A stretch of 35,195 bases of DNA, from the NCBI GenBank assembly GCA_025965315.1, contig JAOPXD010000161.1, positions 1 through 35,195 on the forward strand, given 5' to 3'. The notes below the pieces were generated by a model that ran no database searches, was not told where the DNA came from, and worked only from the letters and a program-made list of their open reading frames with translations. How positions within the stretch are numbered: position 1 is the first letter of the stretch; every line of letters starts with the position of its first letter. A program made the translations under genes and the position numbers. Origin of the DNA: Marmoricola sp. (lineage in GTDB: Bacteria; Actinomycetota; Actinomycetes; Propionibacteriales; Nocardioidaceae). Below, piece after piece: positions 8,320-15,412 of this stretch.

Positions 8320-8348
8320 ACAGTTCCAGACCTACCGCGTCGGGTCAA
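8320..8348 (-). promoter_or_regulatory. Candidate promoter for the SnoaL-like gene
   Basis: On the minus strand TTGACC (8343-8348) and AACTGT (8320-8325) are spaced by 17 bp. The -35 is a good sigma-70-type match, the -10 only partial. The predicted start lies about 25 bases before the GTG. Confidence 0.45.
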
Positions 8349-8388
8349 CACTTTCATAGAAGGGTTGATGAAAGCCCGACGACCGAGG

Positions 8389-8405
8389 CTGTATAGACCT
8401 GTATA
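8389..8405. repeat. CTGTATA direct repeat, possible regulator site
   Basis: CTGTATA occurs at 8389-8395 and 8399-8405, a 10-bp period (one helical turn), 22 bp upstream of the -35 candidate for the secreted protein gene. Such phased AT-rich repeats in GC-rich DNA are a common regulator-binding arrangement; no regulator is identifiable. Confidence 0.35.
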
Positions 8406-8426
8406 CGAGAGCCGAAAGGTCCTCAT

Positions 8427-8456
8427 TTGCACGTTCGCCTCGAATTGTCCTAGCCT
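8427..8456 (+). promoter_or_regulatory. Candidate promoter for the Tat-type secreted protein
   Basis: TTGCAC (8427-8432) and TAGCCT (8451-8456) are separated by 18 bp; both resemble sigma-70-type boxes. The start would lie near 8463, about 38 bases before the ATG, which has GGGAG five to six bases upstream. Confidence 0.5.
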
Positions 8457-8500
8457 CTCCTTCAGACGGGGGTCCAGCACGACGTCACACGGGAGACGGC

Positions 8501-9106
8501 ATGTCGCATTCGGACAGCACAGACACAACTGGCGAGATCGAGCCTGGTCACACCGGGGTGACTCGACGCACCATCATCCGGACAGGTGCGAACGCCGCTT
8601 GGGCGGTCCCCCTGATCACGGTGGCAACTACGGCGCCGGCGCTCGCAGCCTCGGGCTCGGCTCCGTCCATTCGGATCACCAACCACGGGATCATCCGGCA
8701 CCGCGCGAAGCACCGCTTCACGGTGCACGCCCAGGTCACCAACGTCGGCGATGGTGCGACAACAGCGCCGGTCGTGCTCACGCTGACGATGCCGAAGGGC
8801 ACCAAGCAGTTCGCGCTGCGGCCGGTCGACTACGGCAGCAGCGGACACGGCTGGGAAGGCCCGTCGGACGGCGGCCCCAACGACGGTCCGTGGACCTGGA
8901 CGTTCCTGTACACGCCCAAGGTGGCGTCCAGAGCGACGACGACGCTGCTCGAGTTCGTGCTGCACGTGCACCCGCACCACCGCCACATGCGCGAGGGCTA
9001 CGGCGAGATCACGTTCAACGCCATGACGGCGGGTTCTCACGGGGCCCCGAGCCACACCAGCGTGCTCGCGCCGCACCGGTCGGTCAGCAAGGTCGCAGCC
9101 AAGTAG
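8501..9106 (+). CDS. Secreted protein with Tat-like signal, unknown function
   Basis: The 201-residue product has a polar N-region of about 20 residues, a twin arginine (TRRTIIRTG, R22-R23), a moderately hydrophobic stretch (AAWAVPLITVATTA) and a likely signal-peptidase site at ALA-AS (about 49-51). This is the typical look of short actinobacterial exported proteins annotated as Tat-dependent. The mature part is beta-rich: IRITNHGIIRHRAKHRFTV, VHAQVTNVGDGATTAPVVLT and LEFVLHVHPHHRHM suggest one immunoglobulin-like or CARDB-type domain with a His-rich segment near 145-153. No lipobox, sortase motif or C-terminal anchor, so it should be released. It has its own promoter candidate and is followed by a strong terminator, so it is probably monocistronic. 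Function not recognised. Confidence 0.75.
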   Translation: MSHSDSTDTTGEIEPGHTGVTRRTIIRTGANAAWAVPLITVATTAPALAASGSAPSIRITNHGIIRHRAKHRFTVHAQVTNVGDGATTAPVVLTLTMPKGTKQFALRPVDYGSSGHGWEGPSDGGPNDGPWTWTFLYTPKVASRATTTLLEFVLHVHPHHRHMREGYGEITFNAMTAGSHGAPSHTSVLAPHRSVSKVAAK

Positions 9107-9122
9107 GTCTGACGCCTCAGCC

Positions 9123-9164
9123 GAAGGCCCTCCGTACTGCGACTCCGCAGTGCAGGGGGCCTTC
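9123..9164. terminator. Strong bidirectional terminator hairpin
   Basis: The arms 9123-9140 and 9147-9164 pair over 18 positions (15 Watson-Crick, two G-T wobbles and one C-A mismatch) around a six-base loop GACTCC. It sits between the stop of the secreted protein gene (9106) and the stop of the convergent zinc-ribbon gene (9166), so it can serve both strands. There is no long U-run on either side. Confidence 0.8.
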
Positions 9165-9165
9165 G

Positions 9166-9591
9166 CTATTCGCAGTAGTCGCAGGTACCGGTGACCGACA
9201 GCTGGGTGAAACACGTCGGGCAGAGCCGGACCACCGGTTCGGGCCTGGCAACCCGGACAGCCTTCGGGCGCGCGGCAGCGTTGGCACGGACCGCCGGCGC
9301 CGGCTTCGGACGTTCGAGCTCGGCCCGGGTCGCGACCGTGAACCCGAGGTCGGTGAGCACCTTGAGCGAGCTGACCGTGAGCTGCTCGGGTGTGAGGTAG
9401 TCACCGGTCGCCTTGCCGTGCGCATACGCGAGCAGCGCCCGGGCGTCGTACCGACGTCCGCGTTCGATGAGGACCTCGTCGACAGGACCGTCGAACCCGA
9501 GCGGCTCGACGAACGCCGCGGCACCGTGCAGGTCGTGATCCCGGATCGCGGTCAGGACGTTGATGCGGGAAACCTGAGCAAGACGTGGCAC
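9166..9591 (-). CDS. ScoMcrA-type N-terminal head domain with C-terminal zinc ribbon
   Basis: This 141-residue protein has two parts. Residues 7-85 (VSRINVLTAIRDHDLHG, then RGRRYDARALLAYAHGKATG, then SLKVLTDLGF) match the small helical domain with a GRRYDxKA..xAHxxATG signature that I know from the N-terminal end of ScoMcrA-like HNH restriction enzymes and related nuclease-associated proteins. After a basic Pro/Ala linker (about 90-118) comes a zinc ribbon with C124-P-T-C127 and C137-D-Y-C140, ending one residue later. No HNH nuclease motif is present. Nucleic-acid binding is a reasonable inference; a defence role is not shown. Start is GTG at 9589-9591. It stands alone, convergent with the secreted protein. 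Confidence 0.6.
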   Translation of the reverse strand: MPRLAQVSRINVLTAIRDHDLHGAAAFVEPLGFDGPVDEVLIERGRRYDARALLAYAHGKATGDYLTPEQLTVSSLKVLTDLGFTVATRAELERPKPAPAVRANAAARPKAVRVARPEPVVRLCPTCFTQLSVTGTCDYCE

Positions 9592-9638
9592 GCAGCCAGC
9601 CTAGCCGTCGATCAGGCAGGTCCGAACCGCCCGACGGG

Positions 9639-9806
9639 TCAGTTCGTCCCCTGGCGGCGGCGGGCGTTGAGCCTGCGCAGGCGCACCGACAGCTTGGAGT
9701 CCTGGATCAGCGCCGCGCGACGAAAAGCCACGTCGACGGTCACCCGTTCCTGCGAAGCCGCGTCAGAACGGCGCTCTGGTCCAGCAGACGATCGTGCCTC
9801 GGACAT
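9639..9806 (-). CDS. Candidate small basic protein, 55 residues
   Basis: My translation gives 55 residues beginning MSEARSSAGPERRSDAASQE, with a middle VTVDVAFRRAALIQDSKLSV and a very basic end (RLRRLNARRRQGTN). The ATG (9804-9806) is preceded by AGGAGGAG four bases away, the strongest Shine-Dalgarno in the area, which is the main reason to believe it. The reading frame has GC-rich third positions like neighbouring genes. It might be a nucleic-acid-binding small protein, but no family is recognised. It overlaps the end of another minus-strand open frame (stop at 9763), so the Shine-Dalgarno could also be coincidental coding sequence. Confidence 0.4.
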   Translation of the reverse strand: MSEARSSAGPERRSDAASQERVTVDVAFRRAALIQDSKLSVRLRRLNARRRQGTN

Positions 9807-10034
9807 CGGGCTCCTCCTCGACGGTCAACACCCTCTTGAACAGGTAGACGCGTGGGAAGCCGATCTGGTTGCACCCATGACCGATGTTTTTCTCGGGCCC
9901 GGGTCGTGCCGATGATCTTCTGGGGTGCGGAATGACTGGTCCTCCATCAGATCGGGACCCGACGAATGCGGACGTGCCGTGGCCGACATCGAGCAATCCG
10001 CGGTACAGCGTCGTTTGAAACGCGGCGGCTCTGG

Positions 10035-10306
10035 GGCCAGCACAGCCTCGCTCGGTATCACGGCCGTCCAGCCCTGGATGCGGCGTGGATCGCTGTCGCA
10101 ACGAGGCCGAGGAAGAGGCTGTCGAAGGCTCCTGCTGCGGCAGCCCGTGCTGTCAGTGCGTCGGAAGGTTGGCTGACCTTGACCTCGATGGGAGCCTCGG
10201 GATCGACCGTCCGCGCAAGCAATGACTACCCCTGTACCTCGAACCCGGTTGCGGTGCGGACGTGGATCGAGGTCGGCGAGGCTGCGGTGGAACGCAGGTC
10301 GCTCCA
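10035..10306 (-). pseudogene. Remnant of a MacB/FtsX-like ABC transporter permease
   Basis: Translating the minus strand in two frames recovers pieces of the C-terminal half of a MacB-type permease. One frame reads SPTSIHVRTATG, then an internal TAG (10226-10228), then SLLARTVDPEAPIEVKVSQP and SDALTARAAAAGAFDSLFLG followed by LVATAI; in MacB-like proteins a VSRPSDAL-type motif ends the extracytoplasmic domain just before the second transmembrane segment. About 20 codons on, a second frame reads GWTAVIPSEAVLA, which resembles the segment just before the last transmembrane helix. The region between them (two to three membrane segments and the ANVMVISVLERR-type loop) is missing. Full permeases are about 400 residues. 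With a stop, a frame change and a deletion, this cannot be functional. No ATPase or partner gene remains nearby. Identification is by eye from family memory. Confidence 0.65.
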
Positions 10307-10408
10307 CCGCCGCCGGCGGCACCCGAATGGTCGCCGTACGACGCTCTGTACCGCGTACGCTGGGTGTCCGTCAGCAGCGAACCACGAGCGAAGATGGCCT
10401 GAGATTTC

Positions 10409-11368
10409 GTGTCCCGAATTGCGCGATGTACCCGTGTCGTGGTCGCCGTCGCGCTTACCGGTGCGGCGATCAGCGGGTGCTCAGGCTCGCACGGTGTGGC
10501 CGGTGCCACGAACAGCGCGCGCCTGCGGCTGGTGAACCTACCTATCATTTCCGGAGGCGACGAACACGACGAGATCGGGGCATCCGACAACGGTCGGTGG
10601 TGGGTGATCGGTCGATACGCCACGAACCGCGTCGTGCTGGTCAACATCGTCACCGGCACGGTCCGCTCCGAGGCCAGTTTGAAGCGGGTATCCGGCGACG
10701 CGTACGACGTCACCGACAGCGGACACGTGGAAGCAGATCCGCATCGCGCCTCATACCCCGACGTCGCGCTTGATCGCACCGACGGCAGGGAGCGCCTCTA
10801 TGTGAAGAAGACGACGATCCTGCTGTCGTCCGCGAGCGACGCAGTACGCACGGTCGCGTCCGGATTTCCACGGCTGGGACCTGAGTTGGCGGGATCGTTC
10901 AGCGACGGCGCCATCTCCGAATCCGGGCACGTCGTCACGCTGATGACGACGCACGGGTATGACTCCGCGGATCGCAACCACGCCGTTGACGTCTACCAGT
11001 TCGACCTGCGCTCGGGCAGGAAGACGTGGGTGTCCCGCGCGGGTTCGGCCAGCGGCGGTGGGGTCGCTGCGAGCGCCAACGGCAGATTCGTGGTCTTTGA
11101 CGGCACCCCGGCGGCCGGTACGGCACCAGGCACCGGCGGCGCGCGCGAGGTGGCGCTGCTCTGGGACAGGAAGGACCACAGGACCGTGGCCGTTTCGCTC
11201 AAGGACAACGGCCGCCCCGGTCGCCACGGGGTCACCGGTCAATTCTCGGTCACCGACGACGGGCGCGTCGCTTTCGTGTCCAACGATTGCAATCTCACCG
11301 CAGCGGCGCCACCTCGCGGAGCCCAGGACTGCCTCTACATCTCCGCCCCGGCTCAGCCGGTTGAGTAG
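10409..11368 (+). CDS. Lipoprotein with TolB-like beta-propeller
   Basis: The 319-residue product starts with a lipoprotein signal: basic MSRIARCTR, hydrophobic VVVAVALTGAA, and lipobox ISGC with the lipidated Cys at 24, so it should be anchored on the outer face of the membrane. The rest has repeated four-strand units typical of PD40/TolB-like blades: ASDNGRWWVIGRYATNRVVL, DVYQFDLRSGRKTWVSR, VAASANGRFVVFDG and FSVTDDGRVAFVSNDCNL. Such proteins often act as scaffolds or sensors; nothing here gives the partner. GTG at 10409 is the start that includes the full signal peptide. The codon third positions and spacers look less GC-rich than in the flanking housekeeping genes, hinting at a separate origin. 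The next gene is 205 bp downstream. Confidence 0.75.
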   Translation: MSRIARCTRVVVAVALTGAAISGCSGSHGVAGATNSARLRLVNLPIISGGDEHDEIGASDNGRWWVIGRYATNRVVLVNIVTGTVRSEASLKRVSGDAYDVTDSGHVEADPHRASYPDVALDRTDGRERLYVKKTTILLSSASDAVRTVASGFPRLGPELAGSFSDGAISESGHVVTLMTTHGYDSADRNHAVDVYQFDLRSGRKTWVSRAGSASGGGVAASANGRFVVFDGTPAAGTAPGTGGAREVALLWDRKDHRTVAVSLKDNGRPGRHGVTGQFSVTDDGRVAFVSNDCNLTAAAPPRGAQDCLYISAPAQPVE

Positions 11369-11573
11369 CCGGATTCTGCCGGCGCCCGCACTTTTCTAGC
11401 ACGATGAGCTCGAGCAAGGTCGCGTCATGTCTTCCGCCGCTGGGGCGCGAGCTGTACTCCCCGGTCGTCTCGATCCGAGCATCCTGCGTACCCTGCTAAC
11501 GGGGAGTTCGCCCACGACGCTGAACGAGCTCTCGAGGACCCTTCTGCAGACTCGGCTGAAGACAGGACCCATC

Positions 11574-12173
11574 ATGAGAATTGCCCGCTATGCCGCTATT
11601 GCCACCCTCATTCTCGGGTTGAGCGCATGCGGCTCCGGCAGCGGCCAAGCTACTAAGACACGCACGAGCGACCCGACGGGGAGCTCGAGGCCCGCAGCGC
11701 CGACCACTCAGCCAGCCATCTCGGGCACGGGCGCGGTGATGCCACTGAAGCCCAGCGAGCCCCCTCTCGACTGGGACAGGATCGAGCTGGACGGCGGGGC
11801 GTACAGCGTCTCGGTGCCCGACGGGTACGAGATCATCGCTCCCGGCGCTAAGCCGAAAGACAGCAGCAACATCCCGATCATCGCGACAATCGACACCGCC
11901 GTGCCGTTGACCACGATCAAGTCCAACAGCAAGAAATCTGGCTCTTTCACGCCCGCGGACGGCTACGTCCCCGCGAACGACATCTTCGAGTGGCCGAACT
12001 CGGACGGCGCGTCGTACGTGCGTCAGAACCTCGACGGGGTCATCGCCACTGGCTTCGTGATCAACGCGGGAAACAAGAGTCTCGTCTTCGCAGCCAGTGC
12101 CATCGGCCCGAACAGGCACGCCTACGACCAGAACACCGTCGACGAGATCCTCTCGACCGCCCGTGTGAACTAA
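11574..12173 (+). CDS. Lipoprotein, unknown function
   Basis: This 199-residue protein begins MRIARYAAIATLILGLSACG; the lipobox LSAC puts the lipidated Cys at residue 19. A Ser/Thr/Pro-rich linker (about 20-60, with KTRTSDPTGSS and PAAPTTQP) separates the anchor from a domain of about 130 residues: WDRIELDGGAYSVSVPDGYE, IATIDTAVPLTTIKSNSKKS, DGASYVRQNLDGVIATGFVI and the end QNTVDEILSTARVN. The start of the domain (GGAYSVSVPDGYE) and its closing helix resemble small PsbP/Mog1-like fold proteins that have a SVxxPxGW opening, but this is a weak structural guess. ATG 11574 was chosen because it begins the signal; the frame is open further upstream without conserved sequence. Same strand and style as the preceding lipoprotein gene. 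Confidence 0.7.
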   Translation: MRIARYAAIATLILGLSACGSGSGQATKTRTSDPTGSSRPAAPTTQPAISGTGAVMPLKPSEPPLDWDRIELDGGAYSVSVPDGYEIIAPGAKPKDSSNIPIIATIDTAVPLTTIKSNSKKSGSFTPADGYVPANDIFEWPNSDGASYVRQNLDGVIATGFVINAGNKSLVFAASAIGPNRHAYDQNTVDEILSTARVN

Positions 12174-12399
12174 GACCCGGCAGTGAGTTCCCCGCGGTCC
12201 GCGCCGGCAATCGCGACACTCTGGCGCAGGGTCACTGGTTGCAAGTGACAGGAGCCGGCCGCCGCCTGACTGTCCCCGGTCATGGTTCGTCGTACGCGCC
12301 TCAGAAGACCGGCCACGGGAAGCAGTTGACCTAGTTCCTTGCGGACTCCCTGCGAACTGAGACCCCTCCGAAATCGTAAAAGCCCAGGTCAGAGGCCCA

Positions 12400-12785
12400 G
12401 TGCGGACGGGCTGGCTCATAGGCCGGGTTCTGTTCGCCCCGACGCCTCACGACGCCGGAGTTGGCGACCATCCATCTAGTGCTGCCGTTGCCGACACCAT
12501 CGTGCGATCTACCCGTGAGCTCAGGCGGGCCGCCCTCGAGCACTCACTGTCTGATCTTGCTCCAGGTGGGGTTTGCCTAGCCGCGACGGTCACCCGCCGC
12601 GCTGGTGGTCTCTTGCACCACCGTTTCACCCTTACCGCCGACCCGGAGGTCGGAGGCGGTCTGTTTTCTGTGGCACTTTCCCGCGAGTCACCCCGGGTGG
12701 CCATTAGCCACCACCCTGCCCTGTGGAGCCCGGACCTTCCTCGGTGGAGTTGCCCCCAACGCGGTCGCCCGGCCAGCCCATCCGC
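12400..12785 (-). ncRNA. rnpB: RNase P RNA, bacterial class A
   Basis: The minus strand carries the catalytic RNA of RNase P, which matures tRNA 5' ends. Near the 5' end it reads GAGGAAGGTCCGGGCTCC (consensus GAGGAAAGTCCGGGC, P4 5' strand), then CACAGGGCAGGGTGGTGGC, CCGGGGTGACTCGCGGGAAA and GTGCCACAGAAAACAGACC; the 3' part reads GAACAGAACCCGGCCTAT (P4 3' strand). P1 closes the molecule: GCGGATGGGCTGGC (5', from 12785) pairs with GCCAGCCCGTCCGC (3', ending near 12402). The 5' end is set by P1 and by a TATGCT box six bases upstream; the 3' end is uncertain by a few bases. A protein-coding frame on the opposite strand through this region is an artefact. Confidence 0.95.
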
Positions 12786-12791
12786 GCGACG

Positions 12792-12797
12792 AGCATA
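12792..12797 (-). promoter_or_regulatory. -10 element of the rnpB promoter
   Basis: TATGCT on the minus strand ends six bases before the predicted 5' nucleotide of RNase P RNA at 12785. No good -35 is seen at the standard distance. Confidence 0.5.
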
Positions 12798-12861
12798 GCG
12801 GCGTAACCTCCGGGTACCGCTCGCCTTTCGCCGCATTTCTGAAACAACCCAGAAACGACAG

Positions 12862-14490
12862 GTGTCTACCGTGCACAACGTGACTCACCCTCTCTTTGAG
12901 TCGTACGACGACGAAGGACCGGCGTACGACGAAATGTTCACCGGGCATGCCCCACGGGACCCGTACGCCCGGCTGTTCGCCGCGCTCGGAGACCTCCCGG
13001 CGCGCGATCTCCAGTCACGCGTCGAGGGCCTGCAGAGCAGCTACCTGGACCAGGGCGTCACTTTCGACATCGGCGGCGAGGAACGCGCCTTCCCGATCGA
13101 CATCCTGCCGCGGGTCATCGAGCAGCAGCAGTGGGCCCGGATCGATCTCGGCGTCCAGCAGCGGGTCAAGGCCCTGGAGATGTTCCTCGCCGACATCTAC
13201 GGCCCCGGCGAGGCCTTCCGCGACGGGGTCATCCCGCGCAGCGTGGTGACCACCTCGAGCCACTACACCCGCGAGACCTTCGGGATCGAGCCGCCCAACG
13301 GCGTCCGGGTGCACGTCTCCGGCATCGACCTGATCCGCGACGCCGAGGGCGAGTTCCGGGTCCTCGAGGACAACGTCCGGGTGCCGTCCGGGGTCTCCTA
13401 CGTGATGACCAACCGCCGGGCGATCTCGACGGCGCTCCCCGAGTCGTTCGCCCAGCACCGGGTGCGCCCGGTCGACTCCTACCCGCAGCGGCTGCTCGCC
13501 GCCCTCCGTGCCGCAGCCCCGGCGGGTGTCGTCGACCCGACCGTGGTAGTGCTGACGCCCGGCGCGTACAACGGTGCCTACTACGAGCACGCGCTGCTGG
13601 CCCGCACCATGGGCGTCGAGCTCGTCGAGGGTCGTGATCTCGAGTGCCGTCGCGGCCGGGTCGTGATGCGGACCACCAACGGTCTCCAGCAGGTGCACGT
13701 GATCTACCGCCGGGTCGACGACGAGTTCCTCGACCCGGTGCACTTCCGCGCCGACACCCTGCTCGGCTGCCCGGGCCTGATCAACGCCGCCCGCGCCGGC
13801 AACGTGACGATCGCCAACGCGATCGGCAACGGGGTCGCCGACGACAAGCTGACCTACACCTACCTGCCCGACCTGATCCGGTACTACCTCAGCGAGGAGC
13901 CGGTGCTGGCCAACGTCGACACCTGGCGCCTGGGCGAGGCCGCGCACCGCGAGGAGGTGATGGACCGGCTCCACGAGCTCGTCCTCAAGCCGGTCGACGG
14001 CAGCGGCGGCAAGGGCATCGTGATCGGCCCGGTCGCCACGGCCGCCGAGCTGGACACCCTGCGCGCCGAGGTCCTCAAGGAGCCGCGGTCCTGGATCGCC
14101 CAGCCGGTGGTCCAGCTCTCCACGGTGCCGACCTACATCGACGGGAAGATGGCGCCGCGGCACGTCGACCTGCGGCCGTTCGCGGTCAACGACGGTGACA
14201 AGGTCTGGGTCCTTCCGGGCGGCCTGACCCGGGTCGCCCTGGCCGAGGGCGAGCTGATCGTGAACTCGTCGCGCGGCGGTGGATCGAAGGACACCTGGGT
14301 CCTCGCGGGTTCCGGAACGGCGGTCAGCCCGGCCCCCGCCCGGATCGAGCTGACGGCGAGCGGACCGCGCGAGATCGCGCCGCTGGACAGCGGGCCGGTC
14401 GGCCCCGGAGCCCCAGAACAGCAGCAACAGCAACAGCAACAGGCGCGCGAGCACGCGCAGGCCCCGAGCACGGACGGCGCGACATGCTGA
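12862..14490 (+). CDS. Circularly permuted ATP-grasp protein (DUF404/DUF407)
   Basis: This 542-residue protein belongs to the circularly permuted ATP-grasp family, predicted to form amide or peptide bonds using ATP. Landmarks: YDEMFTGHAPRDPYARLF near the N-terminus, FPIDILPRVIEQQQW, FLADIYGPGEAFRDGVIP, VRVHVSGIDLIRDAEGEFRV, LEDNVRVPSGVSYVMTNR, VVLTPGAYNGAYYEHALLA, VIYRRVDDEFLDPVHFR, NVTIANAIGNGVADDK, and the nucleotide-binding LVLKPVDGSGGKGIVIG glycine loop. The C-terminal 60 residues are unlike the core: a Pro/Ala-rich tail with eight consecutive glutamines (DNA about 14419-14442), ending GATC. Start is GTG 12862; a second GTG lies three codons on. The stop overlaps the next start by 7 bp, and the same ATP-grasp, alpha-E, transglutaminase order recurs across bacteria. 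Substrate and product are unknown. Confidence 0.9.
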   Translation: MSTVHNVTHPLFESYDDEGPAYDEMFTGHAPRDPYARLFAALGDLPARDLQSRVEGLQSSYLDQGVTFDIGGEERAFPIDILPRVIEQQQWARIDLGVQQRVKALEMFLADIYGPGEAFRDGVIPRSVVTTSSHYTRETFGIEPPNGVRVHVSGIDLIRDAEGEFRVLEDNVRVPSGVSYVMTNRRAISTALPESFAQHRVRPVDSYPQRLLAALRAAAPAGVVDPTVVVLTPGAYNGAYYEHALLARTMGVELVEGRDLECRRGRVVMRTTNGLQQVHVIYRRVDDEFLDPVHFRADTLLGCPGLINAARAGNVTIANAIGNGVADDKLTYTYLPDLIRYYLSEEPVLANVDTWRLGEAAHREEVMDRLHELVLKPVDGSGGKGIVIGPVATAAELDTLRAEVLKEPRSWIAQPVVQLSTVPTYIDGKMAPRHVDLRPFAVNDGDKVWVLPGGLTRVALAEGELIVNSSRGGGSKDTWVLAGSGTAVSPAPARIELTASGPREIAPLDSGPVGPGAPEQQQQQQQQAREHAQAPSTDGATC

Positions 14491-15410
14491 GCCGGATCGC
14501 GGAGTCCCTGTTCTGGATCGGCCGGTACGTCGAACGCGCCGAGGACACGGCCCGGATCCTCGAGGTGCAGACCCAGCTGATGGTCGACGACCCGACCCTG
14601 GACCTCCCGACGACCTGCGAGGAGGTCCTCGCGATCATGGGGGTCCCGATCGACGCCGGCGAGGTGGTCGGCACCTACGAGCTGCTGCAGCGCCTCGCCT
14701 ACGACCCGGGCTCCCCCGCCTCGATCCACGCGAACCTGAGCAACGCCCGCGAAGTCGCCCGTCGGGCCCGGGAAACCATGTCGACCTCGATGTGGGAGGC
14801 CGTGAACACCACCTGGCGGATGATCCCGAGCGGCCAGTTCGAACGGATGGGCCCGTCGGCCTCGTTCCGCTGGGTCCGCGACCGGGCCGCGCTGATCAAC
14901 GGCACCGCCGACGCGACCATGCCGCGGGACGAGGGCTGGCAGTTCCTGATGCTGGGCCGCTCGATCGAGCGGGCCGACATGACCGCACGCCTGGTCGCGG
15001 CCGCCTCGGTGTCGACCTCGTCGGCCTGGTCGACCTCCTTGCGGGCCAGCGGTGGCTACGAGTCGTTCCTGCGTACCTACAACGGCCTCGAGACCGACCT
15101 GAAGGCGGCCGAGTTCCTGGTCCTCGACCGGCTCTTCCCGCGCTCGGTGGTGTTCTCGCTGGGTCGCGCCGAGCAGTGCCTGGAGAACCTGGAGTCCTCC
15201 GGACAACGTGCCGGGTTCCAGAACGAGGCCCAGCGCCTGCTCGGTCGCACCCGGGCCGAGCTGGAGTACCGCGCGCTCGCCGACGTCCTGACCGATCTTC
15301 CGCACGAGATGGAACGCCTCCAGCGCACCTGTGCGCTGGCGACCGACGCCGTGACCCGGCGCTACTTCGCCGGTACGGTCGCGACCATCTGGAACCCGGG
15401 GAGCTGGTGA
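14484..15410 (+). CDS. Alpha-E domain protein (DUF403)
   Basis: The 308-residue product is almost entirely alpha-helical and soluble. It opens with MLSRIAESLFWIGRYVERAE, the diagnostic start of the alpha-E (DUF403) family, and has a second copy-like motif MLGRSIERADMTARL around 155-170. Further landmarks are ARRARETMSTSMWEAVN, FLRTYNGLETDLKAAEFLVL and SVVFSLGRAEQCLENLE. The family always travels with circularly permuted ATP-grasp and transglutaminase proteins, often as fusions, so it is thought to be a structural or substrate-holding partner; no activity is established. Its ATG overlaps the ATP-grasp stop by 7 bp and its stop is 2 bp from the transglutaminase ATG, so the three are cotranslated. 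Confidence 0.92.
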   Translation: MLSRIAESLFWIGRYVERAEDTARILEVQTQLMVDDPTLDLPTTCEEVLAIMGVPIDAGEVVGTYELLQRLAYDPGSPASIHANLSNAREVARRARETMSTSMWEAVNTTWRMIPSGQFERMGPSASFRWVRDRAALINGTADATMPRDEGWQFLMLGRSIERADMTARLVAAASVSTSSAWSTSLRASGGYESFLRTYNGLETDLKAAEFLVLDRLFPRSVVFSLGRAEQCLENLESSGQRAGFQNEAQRLLGRTRAELEYRALADVLTDLPHEMERLQRTCALATDAVTRRYFAGTVATIWNPGSW

Positions 15411-15412
15411 GC

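Larger units (their letters stand above)
9592..10408. other. Gene-poor stretch with decayed sequence
   Basis: This 817-bp interval has no full-length gene. It contains a candidate 55-codon gene (9639-9806) and the remnant of an ABC permease (10035-10306), described separately. Between them (9807-10034) one minus-strand frame ends NQIGFPRVYLFKRVLTVEEE, which reads like protein but matches nothing I recognise. Open frames on the plus strand here are rich in Arg/Ser and look like chance. Confidence 0.6.

Noticed and set aside
9966..10535. Plus-strand frame of 189 residues across the gene-poor gap
   Set aside because: Arg/Ser-rich without motifs; the opposite strand carries permease fragments that account for the coding-like composition, and the end overlaps the lipoprotein signal peptide.
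9592..12173. Prophage or insertion-sequence remnant
   Set aside because: No transposase or phage gene fragments and no terminal inverted repeats were found; only decayed permease sequence and lipoproteins.
12380..12400. Terminator hairpin directly after RNase P RNA
   Set aside because: The GGGC elements there are mostly direct rather than inverted repeats; only about 4 bp can pair, so it is not supported.
12400..12798. Protein-coding frame on the plus strand, about 130 residues
   Set aside because: It is the antisense of RNase P RNA; the RNA signatures and P1 pairing explain the sequence conservation.
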